Source: Zelonia costaricensis (lineage: Eukaryota; Euglenozoa; Kinetoplastea; Trypanosomatida; Trypanosomatidae). From it: a stretch of 30,053 nt of DNA. This document shows, piece by piece, positions 1 to 7,238 of this stretch. A program made the position numbers and the translations under genes. How positions within the stretch are numbered: the stretch's first letter is position 1; the number at the start of each line of letters is the position of its first letter. The stretch covers positions 1-30,053 of the forward strand of contig JASAOO010003224.1 of NCBI GenBank assembly GCA_030849075.1, read 5' to 3'. Below the pieces are notes generated by a model. The model was not told where the DNA came from, ran no database searches, and saw only the letters and a program-made list of their open reading frames with translations.

Positions 1-66
1 CCCTCCCTCCCTCCCTTCCCCCAGCTCGGACGTGGCGTGCGTGTGTACGCGCTTGCTGCCCTGACA

Positions 67-111
67 AGCCCCTCCCCTCCTCCCCTCCTCCTCGCTCTCC
101 CTCCTATTCAG
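67..111 (+). promoter_or_regulatory. Putative spliced-leader acceptor for the Rpn6 gene
   Basis: A nearly pure pyrimidine tract (about 68-109) ends in AG at 110-111, the usual trypanosomatid trans-splice acceptor layout. No ATG lies between 111 and 278, so an mRNA capped here would start translation at 278. Alternatives are an AG at 23-24 after the C/T-rich window start, and an AG at 274-275 after a T7 run, only 2 bases before the ATG. Confidence 0.5.
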
Positions 112-143
112 CGAGCTCGCCGCCACCCACAGGCCCACGACCC

Positions 144-166
144 GTGTGTGTGTGTGTGTGTGTGTG
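144..166 (+). repeat. (GT)n microsatellite in the Rpn6 5' UTR
   Basis: An uninterrupted GT dinucleotide run between the favoured acceptor and the Rpn6 start. It probably lies in the 5' UTR. Confidence 0.9.
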
Positions 167-277
167 ACCGTGCGACGGCCACCACGCCCGTGAGAGTGGG
201 TTCGTCCCTCCCAGCACAGCGCCGCGCACGTGCTCGCGGAATTCGATACAAAGCGACACGTGGGTTTTTTTGCAGCC

Positions 278-1906
278 ATGCCGATCGACGGTCCCGTCGA
301 CTGCGGCCACACCCTCGAGGTGGCCGAGGACCACTACGGCAAGGGTGACCGCACGACGGCCCGCACGCTGCTGCAGTCGATCGTCACGACCGACGTCGCG
401 GCCGACGACGGCGATTCCATTCGCGCGAAGGAGCAGGCGGTGTACCGGCTGGCCGAGCTGCTGACAGCAACGAAGGACGGCGAGGCCGCCATCCAGCTGC
501 TCTCGGACGTGCGGCCCTTCTTCCAGGTGCTGCCCAAGGCCAAGACCACGAAGATGGTGCGCAAGCTCTTCGAGCACATTGTGCAGTGCGGCGTGCCGCT
601 CAAGCAGCAGGAGGCGGTGTGCCTCGACACCGTCGACTGGGCCCGCAAGGAGCGCCGCACGTTCCTGCGGCACAGGCTGCAGCTGCGCTACGTCGAGGTG
701 CTCTTCGCGGAGAAGCGCAAGAACGACGCCCTGGCGGCGCTGAGCACGCTGCTCAAGGAGGTGCGTCGGCTCGACGACCGCACGCTGCTGCTTGATATCT
801 ATCTCCTGGAGAGCAAGCTGTACTACGCCGTGATGGATGTGCAGAAGGCGCGGGCGGCGCTCGTGTCGGCGCGCACGACGGCGAACAGTATCTACTGCCC
901 GCCGCTGTCGCAGGCGGAGATCGACCTGCAATCTGGCGTCCTGCACGCGGAGGAGAAGGATAACAAGACGGCGTACTCGTACCTCTACGAGGCCTTCGAG
1001 GGGTTCCATCAGCTCGGCGACCAGGCCCGCCAGGCCCGCCGTGCCCTGCGGTACATGATCCTGTCGAAGACCTCTACCGACAGCCCCGACGAGCTCGCCA
1101 CGCTCTTGTCGTCCAAGAGCGTGCTGGAGTACAAGGGCAGCGACGTCGACGCGCTGCGCGGGATCGCGGACGCGTACAACAAGCAGGACACGCACCTGTT
1201 CAACTCCATCCTCGCCAAGTGCCGTGCCGAGGACGAGGAGGTGGCGGGCTCTGCCGCGGGTGCCGCTGCCGCGCTGGACACGAACCTGCTCTCGGACGAG
1301 GTGGTGCGCCGGCAGGTGAACGACATGTACAACACGCTGCTGGAGCGGCACCTGCTGAAGGTCGTGTCGCCGTACAACCGGGTGCAGATCGCGTACGTCA
1401 GCGGGCTGCTCCGGCTCGATGCGATGACGGTGGAGCAGAAGTTGTCGCAGCTTATCCTCGACCGCAAGCTGCGCGGCATTGTCGATCAGCAGCACCGCTG
1501 CCTCATCGTGTTCGACGACGAGGCGACCGAGACCTCCAAGTCCGGCAAGGACGGCGGCGACGAGGGCTTCTACGAGAACGCGGCGGACGCGGCGGCAGCG
1601 GCGGAGCAGGCCCCCACGACGCTGTACCAGGACGCCCTCACCGCGCTCGAGTGCTACAACACGCTCGTCACGGCGCTCTTCGACAAGGTCAACGGCAAGT
1701 TTGACGCACTGGTCGAGGAGAACATTGCCAAGCACAAGGGCGCCAAGGCGAAGGAGGAGGAGGAGGAGCAGGCCCGCAAGAACCGCCGGAGCGGCGGTGG
1801 CGGCGGCAACACGACGTCGTCCGGTGCGGCCGGCGGGGCCTCAGGGGACAAGACCGGCAAGTCCGACGGCGGCAACGCGTCGAAGCGCTCGGGGGACAAG
1901 AAGTAA
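278..1906 (+). CDS. RPN6: 26S proteasome regulatory lid subunit Rpn6 (PSMD11 homologue)
   Basis: A 542-residue protein recognised as Rpn6, a lid subunit that clamps the 19S regulatory particle to the 20S core. The match runs along the whole family: ERRTFLRHRLQLRYVEVLF near residue 125, ARAALVSARTTANSIYCPP near 191, KTAYSYLYEAFEGF near 230, then a C-terminal PCI domain (about 290-430) with NRVQIAYVSGLLRLDAMTVE and LSQLILDRKLRGIVDQ near 390-404. The first half is helical TPR-like solenoid. The frame is open a little upstream, but only from a GTG at 230; ATG 278 is the first ATG after the likely splice site. Human Rpn6 has about 420 residues. The extra length here is an Ala/Glu-rich insert after the PCI winged helix (about 415-450) and a charged Gly/Ser/Lys tail (about 490-542). 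No signal peptide or membrane segment is visible. Confidence 0.94.
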   Translation: MPIDGPVDCGHTLEVAEDHYGKGDRTTARTLLQSIVTTDVAADDGDSIRAKEQAVYRLAELLTATKDGEAAIQLLSDVRPFFQVLPKAKTTKMVRKLFEHIVQCGVPLKQQEAVCLDTVDWARKERRTFLRHRLQLRYVEVLFAEKRKNDALAALSTLLKEVRRLDDRTLLLDIYLLESKLYYAVMDVQKARAALVSARTTANSIYCPPLSQAEIDLQSGVLHAEEKDNKTAYSYLYEAFEGFHQLGDQARQARRALRYMILSKTSTDSPDELATLLSSKSVLEYKGSDVDALRGIADAYNKQDTHLFNSILAKCRAEDEEVAGSAAGAAAALDTNLLSDEVVRRQVNDMYNTLLERHLLKVVSPYNRVQIAYVSGLLRLDAMTVEQKLSQLILDRKLRGIVDQQHRCLIVFDDEATETSKSGKDGGDEGFYENAADAAAAAEQAPTTLYQDALTALECYNTLVTALFDKVNGKFDALVEENIAKHKGAKAKEEEEEQARKNRRSGGGGGNTTSSGAAGGASGDKTGKSDGGNASKRSGDKK

Positions 1907-2287
1907 AATCAAGGGCTGGTGTATGAGGGGGGGGGGGAGGTCTGCTGGCACCCTTCTCTGACGCTCTCGCCAGTTTTCTTCCACCTTCTCCCCTCCCCTC
2001 CCTCGCATGCTCTTGCGCGTGGCGCGTGCGCAGGTGTTCGTGTGCGTGTATGTGATTGTATGTGTGTGTATGCGGGACAGTCGTGAGCAGCGCGGCGCGG
2101 TGACGTGCTTCCTTTTTCTTCCTCTTCTCGCTTTCGGGATGGCGTGTAGTCGTTTGGTTTGGTGTGTACGCGGCGCATCCACGCGATGACAGGTGGTGAT
2201 GGGGTGGGGAGGAGGGGCGATGGTGCGTCAGTGTTGTTTGAATTGGCATTGTCTGTCCCCGCGTCCGTCTATGCGTGTGCGCATGTA

Positions 2288-2311
2288 TGTGTGTGTGTGT
2301 GTGTGTGTGTG
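2288..2311 (+). repeat. (TG)12 microsatellite
   Basis: An uninterrupted TG dinucleotide run in the probable 3' UTR of Rpn6. Confidence 0.92.
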
Positions 2312-3017
2312 CGCACGCAGCTGCACGGCTGCGTGTTGGCCCCTTTTCTTCTTGCTCAGGTGGGCTGCCCCGATGCGTGGGAGTGAACGCGGGGGGTGGA
2401 GGGGGACGGTAGGTGGGCTGCAGCGGCGCGTGAGTAAGCGCAGCTGCTCTCACACCCACCCGTCTTTCCGTTCACCCTTTGTGTGCGAACGCGTGTGCTT
2501 GCGCGCGCGCGCGTGTGTCTGTGTGTGTGTGTGCTGGCCGCATAGATCAAGACAGCATACACACACACACACAGGTGCAAAGAGTTGAACGGCGGGCCAA
2601 CACGTGCTGATGGCATGTGCTGGCCAGCGTCCTATGATTGATTGTGTGCAGGTGCACCGCCCCTGTGTGGTGGTGCCTCTTGCCCAGACCCAGAACACCC
2701 CCAAACACATACACACACATAAACCCGCGAGAGTGGAAGGAAAAAGGAGAAAACCGTGGAGGAGTGGGCAGCAGCGTTCGTGGCGCGGGGTCCCTCGTTC
2801 GTGCGGCACGCCGCCACTTGTGTGAGCAAGGCTTCACGCGAGGAAGCCGGATGCAACGTGGGATTTAGAGCGGGGTAGGGGGGGGGGATGAGGCCCACGA
2901 CCGCCGCGTGGGGCTCACTCGCCTTCTCCACGTGGTAGAGATGAGGTGTGCGAGCGCACCGTGGTGAGGAAGGGGTGTGGGGGGGGGGGGCGTCAAGTAG
3001 CCACAAACGCACACGTG

Positions 3018-3047
3018 CTCGCGTCGACACGAGTTGACGCGAGTTTT
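3018..3047 (+). other. Stem-loop followed by T4 in an intergenic region
   Basis: CTCGCGTCGA at 3018-3027 pairs with TTGACGCGAG at 3034-3043 (nine Watson-Crick pairs and one G-T) around the 6-base loop CACGAG, then TTTT. The shape resembles an intrinsic terminator, but in a trypanosomatid it is more likely a folded element in a UTR or a chance inverted repeat. Confidence 0.55.
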
Positions 3048-3820
3048 CCTGCATCTGTGTGTGCGTATGTGAATCATAAGAGAGACACGAAACGGTGCAA
3101 GCCTCCGTCCCCCGTCTCCCTCCCCCCTCCTCGTCTCTCCCATCCTCGTGCGAACGCTCGCGCGTCGCACGCGAGTTGCCACCTTTATCCACCCCCCAAA
3201 CAACTCCCTTCTCGCACACATGTCATCTTTTCTTTTTGCACCTCTTCGTTTTGCACGCGTGCCGGCACCATCGTACATCAACACACATCCCACTCAACTA
3301 CCACCATTTGAAAAACAACAACCACAAAGAAGCAGCTGCATACGGTGCGCGTACGTGCTTGATTGCGTGTGTGTGTGTGAGTAAACAAAAGCAAAGAAGT
3401 TGAGTTTGTGTGTGTGTGTGCGCGCTCGTAATTCCTCGGCGTCGTCCTGTAGGTCAACGCTCCCCGCTGTCCCCCCCCTCCTCATCTCCCGTCCATCCCC
3501 ACGCGCCCCGTCAGCTGCTCCTCCAGCTCCCTCTCTCCCCACAGACGCACACTCGTGGACATTGCCGTGGCATACGTGTGGTTGGCTCATCATCTCCCCG
3601 CCTCCCTTGTCCCCGATCTGTATACCAAGTGCACAACTCCCTGCGTTTTCATCTTTCCCCTCCCCCGGAGGCACCGCGTGAGCGCGTCTCTCTCTCTCTG
3701 TGGCAGTGCGTGCCTGTGCGTGTGCACAAGTACGCGCGCCAGCTGCTCGTGGCGGTGTCGTGTTGAGGAATCGGTTTGCCTACCGGACCCCCACCCCCCC
3801 CCCCTGCACCTCACCAACCA

Positions 3821-3858
3821 TCCCGCTCCTTCCTCTCTCCTTTCCCCCCCTCCCCCAG
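3821..3858 (+). promoter_or_regulatory. Putative spliced-leader acceptor for the CK2 gene
   Basis: A pyrimidine tract at 3821-3856 ends in AG at 3857-3858. The next 387 bases contain no ATG until 4246, so this site would give a clean 5' UTR and fixes the CK2 start. Confidence 0.55.
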
Positions 3859-4245
3859 CCTACGACACTAGACGACACATAGAGCGGGTCTAGGAGTGCA
3901 CATCAGTCACGAAGTACGTGTGTGTGTGTGTGTGTGTGCCAGCCGACTCCCTGGTCTTGAAGAGCCTACGTGAGTTTCACAGACACACCTCGCATACACG
4001 CGCAAGCACGCGCGCAGTCGCGGTACGTTTCGCACGACGAGGAAAGAGCTGCGTGACGAGGGCCGCCGGTTGATCTGCAAGTCGCGCATATCCGCCTGGA
4101 GTGGTGGGACACAGGTCAGCACACACCTTTGCGTGCAACACACACTTCTGTGTTGCTCCTATCACCTCTCGTCGTTGAGCTTCTCGCCTGCCACGGCGTC
4201 ACCGCAGCGGAACGTGTGACGTGTGTGAACGCCTTGAGCAGCATC

Positions 4246-5418
4246 ATGACGGACGCAGGAGCGATGGCCAGCCGCGCTGGTGCGGCGAACGCCAACCCCG
4301 GCACTGTCGCGACGACCACCGCCACGACCGCCAGCGCGAACGGCGACGAGTCGAAGATAAAGAAGACAAAGGCCGATGAGTACGAGCACCCCTTCTGGTA
4401 CGTCTACCGGCAGAAGGGCGTTGACTATTGGGACTACAAGAACGCGCGAGTCGACTTCAACGCGAGCCTCGCGCCGTACGAGCTGCTGCAGAAGATCGGC
4501 CGCGGCAAGTACTCGGAGGTGTTCCGCGGTCGCAACCGCAACAACGGGTGCCTCTGCGTGCTGAAGCTGCTCAAGCCGGTGCGCTACCAGAAGATCCTGC
4601 GCGAGATCAGCATTCTCCGTAACTTGTGCGGCGGCCCCAACGTCGTGCGGCTGCTCGATGTCCTGCGTGATTCCGACTCGCAGACGGTCGTGCTGGTGAC
4701 CGAGTACGTGCACAACCCGACGACGCTGCGCAACCTGTTGTACGCGAATAAGCTGTCCAACTTCGACATGCGCTACTACCTGTACGAGATCCTGCGCTCG
4801 CTCGACTTCGCCCACCGCCGCGGCGTCTTCCACCGCGACATCAAGCCGTACAACGTCATGATCGACCACGAACGCAAGATCCTGCGCGTGATCGATTGGG
4901 GTCTCGGCGAGTACTACATCCACGGCCAGGCGCTGAACTGCGGCGTGGCGACCCGGCACTATAAAGGGCCGGAGCTGCTGGTCGGCTACCGGCACTACGA
5001 CTACTCGCTGGATATCTGGTGCCTCGGGTGCGTCCTCGCCGGGTTGTTGTTCCGCAGCGACCCCTTCTTCGTCGGCGCCAACAACGAAGACCAACTGCTG
5101 CAGATCGTCGCCGTGTTCGGCAAGCGCGCGCTGTACCGGTACCTGGACAAGTACCAATGTCGCATCTCGCGTGTGGTGGAGTCCAACTTGCACGCCGTGC
5201 CCGACGACCACGTGGACTGGCGGCGGTACATCAAGCGGGGCACGCCGCAGGAGGCGTGGTGCGACGCCACTGCGCTCGACTTGCTGGACAAGATGCTGCA
5301 GTTCGACCACCAGGACCGTCTCCTCGCGCATGAGGCGATGCAGCACCCCTTCTTCGCGCCGGTGCGGGAGGCGCTGGAGAAGGACCCGCAGGAGCAATAC
5401 CCCGTGGCGCGGCGGTAA
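4246..5418 (+). CDS. CK2A2: Casein kinase 2 catalytic (alpha) subunit, divergent isoform
   Basis: A 390-residue Ser/Thr kinase of the CK2 alpha family, a constitutively active acidophilic kinase. Visible motifs: glycine loop GRGKYSEVF at 85-93; ATP-anchoring lysine in VLKLLKP (K107); catalytic loop HRDIKPYNVMID (196-207, base D198, N203); metal-binding DWG at 217-219, the CK2-specific form of DFG; then KGPELL and YDYSLDIWCLGC. The Lys-to-Asp spacings match CK2 alpha closely. ATG 4246 is preferred: the frame is open for 39 codons upstream but without an ATG. Before the kinase core lies a short Ala/Thr-rich, low-complexity N terminus. The Lys-rich patch after LKPV, which binds substrate and polyanions in human CK2, is reduced to RYQKILRE. 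Trypanosomatids have two CK2 catalytic genes; assigning this one as the second isoform is inferred from that divergence. The family identity is near certain. Confidence 0.95.
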   Translation: MTDAGAMASRAGAANANPGTVATTTATTASANGDESKIKKTKADEYEHPFWYVYRQKGVDYWDYKNARVDFNASLAPYELLQKIGRGKYSEVFRGRNRNNGCLCVLKLLKPVRYQKILREISILRNLCGGPNVVRLLDVLRDSDSQTVVLVTEYVHNPTTLRNLLYANKLSNFDMRYYLYEILRSLDFAHRRGVFHRDIKPYNVMIDHERKILRVIDWGLGEYYIHGQALNCGVATRHYKGPELLVGYRHYDYSLDIWCLGCVLAGLLFRSDPFFVGANNEDQLLQIVAVFGKRALYRYLDKYQCRISRVVESNLHAVPDDHVDWRRYIKRGTPQEAWCDATALDLLDKMLQFDHQDRLLAHEAMQHPFFAPVREALEKDPQEQYPVARR

Positions 5419-5730
5419 GCCCACGCGTGTCGCCCCACCTTCCTTCCATCCATCTCTCCACCCCGCCTCGCTCGCTCGCTCTCGCGGCGTGTGTGTGTGT
5501 GTGTGTAACTTGGAGAGTGGAGGCACACAGAGTGGGGGCATGTGGGCTCACGCGTGGCGGTCCGTCGGCTCCGCTGTCTCTTGGGCAGGGATGCAGCAAG
5601 GGCGGTGGCGGTGATGGTGAATGTGGAGGAGGAGGAGGGGGGGGGCTAGCGAGCGAGGGGGCAAAGAGTCTTCCTTGTCGCGCTCCCCCCCCCCCCCCCC
5701 CCGGGGGCCCCCCACCCCCCCGCCACTGGC

Positions 5731-5731
5731 N
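5731..5731. other. Undetermined base (N) beside long C homopolymers
   Basis: The only N in the window lies just after a C18/G5/C6 stretch, which suggests a sequencing or assembly weak point. Homopolymer lengths here should not be trusted. Confidence 0.95.
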
Positions 5732-6190
5732 CCGCTCACGTACCCGCTGCGCTCGCTCGCTTCTCGACGTTTCCTGCGAGGCGCGGGGCGGCGACCCCCC
5801 CCCCCCCCTCGCCCCCTCCCCCCGCCCCCTCCCTCTCTGCCTTTCCCGTCCTGGAGGGTGTTGCACATAAGCGCACCCGCTCCAGTCTATCTCTCTCCCT
5901 CTCTGTGTGTGTGTGTGTGTGAGTCGGCTCAGCTCGTCGGCTTCAGACTTCATCTTCTTCAACTTCTTCCATCCCCCTGACGTGGTTTAAAGGTTGCTGC
6001 TGGCCGCATCGATGCCGACGTGAATTTTTCGCCTCCTGTTTGTGTTGATGTGGCCCTCCTTGGCTTTCATTTCGGTGCCTGCTCTGGCGGCGCGCCTGTG
6101 CGTGCGTATGTTTGTGTGTGTGTGTGTGTGTGCGCTGCGCACACCGATGTGCCAAGCTGGTGAAGGACGGAGTTCGTTGTTACTCTTATT

Positions 6191-6223
6191 GTGTGTGTGT
6201 ATGTGTGTGTGTGTGTGTGTGTG
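6191..6223 (+). repeat. Interrupted (GT)n microsatellite
   Basis: A GT dinucleotide run with a single A interruption, in the non-coding spacer downstream of CK2. Confidence 0.9.
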
Positions 6224-6902
6224 CAAGATTGCTTTATGTCCAAACAACATCAACGCCACATCTCCTTTATTTCGCCTCCTCGAGCAGCGATGTCTGCACG
6301 TGGGCGCGTCTCGGGCGCCGTCCGAGGAGGGTGCGTGTGTGTGTATATATCAGCGAGGCGACACTCACACATATGAGGAGGGGGGGGAGAGGCGGGAGCT
6401 GTGCGTCACACGCGGCTCAGCTCACGTCCACTTCATCTCTGTCTCCGTCCCGCAATGCAGTGGGGGGGGGCGTGTGCGCTGCTCCGTGGCGGCCGCTCTC
6501 TCCCGCTTCCTCTCCGGGCTGCGGCTCCCACAGCCGCATGCGTGTTATGCGCCGCCGCCGCCGCAGGCGAGCAGCGGCGAAGGCGCTCGCGCCCCGCCTC
6601 TCGACTCCCTTCTCTCACCTCTGCGCCCCGAACTTCCCGCGTATGGACGCTCTGCACCCCCACGCACGCAACCGCCCGCGCCTACTGAATTTCTTCTCGT
6701 GTTCCGACACACACACAAACACTTACACACACCCACCCACACATGTTCACGCGCGTGCGCCCTTCCTCGACCCCATCCACTACCGTCAACCTCCCTCCCC
6801 CCCTCTTGACGCCCACACTACATTACGTCACGAGAACTCAAGATGCGCGTTTGTGCGACTCTGTGCGAGCTCACTATCCTTGACGCACCCCCACCTCGCC
6901 CG

Positions 6903-6961
6903 GACCTTCCCCCCTCCCCCCCCCCTCTGGCACCCCCCTCCCTCCCGGCACACCTCCAAAG
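6903..6961 (+). promoter_or_regulatory. Possible spliced-leader acceptor for the gene at 7239
   Basis: A C/T-rich tract runs from about 6903 to 6956, with the first AG at 6960-6961. A transcript starting here would carry the upstream ORF at 7137-7190. An AG at 7220-7221 is an alternative that would skip it. Confidence 0.35.
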
Positions 6962-7136
6962 TCGTAGACCGCCGTCGCGTAGCCTCCCCGAACTTCTCCG
7001 GTCCCCCGAGCCTCCGATCCCCGCACTCGACCTCCCCGACGCGTGTGCTGGTGGTGGCCGAAGGCGCGAGAGACCCACCGAAAGAGAGCGTGCAGTGACG
7101 AAGACACACAGGGGCGGAGAGGGGGGGGGGTCTGCC

Positions 7137-7190
7137 ATGTGCGGGCTGCACGTCCCCAACACATTCCACGTCACCACACTTCCTTGCTAA
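7137..7190 (+). other. Short upstream ORF (17 codons) before the gene at 7239
   Basis: ATG at 7137 reads 17 codons to TAA at 7188-7190, 48 bases before the main ATG and in a different frame. It would lie in the 5' UTR if the acceptor near 6961 is used. No conserved peptide is recognised. It may lower translation of the main gene or be incidental. Confidence 0.4.
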
Positions 7191-7220
7191 CACACAACGC
7201 TAACACACAACGCTAACACA
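7186..7220 (+). repeat. 13-base tandem repeat, 2.7 copies
   Basis: Units of GCTAACACACAAC at 7186-7198 and 7199-7211, plus a partial copy at 7212-7220, just upstream of the start codon at 7239. The stop codon of the short upstream ORF lies in the first copy. Confidence 0.9.
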
Positions 7221-7238
7221 GTCCCACGCACCGCGAGA

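Larger units (their letters stand above)
1907..4245 (+). other. Intergenic region between Rpn6 and CK2 genes (3' UTR, then 5' UTR)
   Basis: About 2.3 kb without a believable gene. It contains TG repeats (near 2045-2066, 2288-2311, 2519-2532, 3409-3421), short CA runs (2560-2573, 2708-2720), G runs (1927-1937, 2980-2990), a perfect-looking stem-loop at 3018-3043, and several pyrimidine tracts that could be trans-splice acceptors. Short ORFs here consist of repeated His/Thr, Val/Cys or Pro/Ser, as expected from translated dinucleotide repeats. Polyadenylation of the Rpn6 mRNA and trans-splicing of the CK2 mRNA must both occur in this span. Confidence 0.8.
5419..7238 (+). other. Intergenic region between CK2 and the unknown gene at 7239
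   Basis: A gene-free 1.8 kb. It holds TG repeats (5489-5504, 5902-5920, 6115-6132, 6191-6223 with one A), a C18 run at 5685-5702 followed by G5 and more C, one undetermined base at 5731, a G-rich purine stretch near 5624-5646, pyrimidine tracts near 6790-6810 and 6903-6950, a short upstream ORF at 7137-7190 and a 13-base tandem repeat at 7186-7220. ORFs of up to about 330 codons cross parts of it, but they are repeat translations (Cys/Val, His/Thr, Pro/Ser) with no recognisable domain. Confidence 0.8.

Noticed and set aside
104..1735. Antisense open frame of 543 codons opposite Rpn6
   Set aside because: Its translation is dominated by Arg, Val, Leu, Gln and His, has no domain, and mirrors the GC-rich third positions of Rpn6. 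The sense strand has an unmistakable family match.
3018..3047. Stem-loop with T4 read as a bacterial intrinsic terminator
   Set aside because: The genome is trypanosomatid, where such terminators do not end polymerase II transcription; it is kept only as a possible RNA element.
4162..5541. Antisense open frame of 459 codons opposite CK2
   Set aside because: Same cause: GC-rich codons rarely give antisense stops. It ends in repeat-derived His/Thr sequence and has no recognisable motif.
6042..7098. Two forward open frames of 255 and 328 codons in the CK2 downstream spacer
   Set aside because: They read through TG and CA repeats and C/T tracts, giving Cys/Val, His/Thr and Pro/Ser runs, and do not show coding-type composition.
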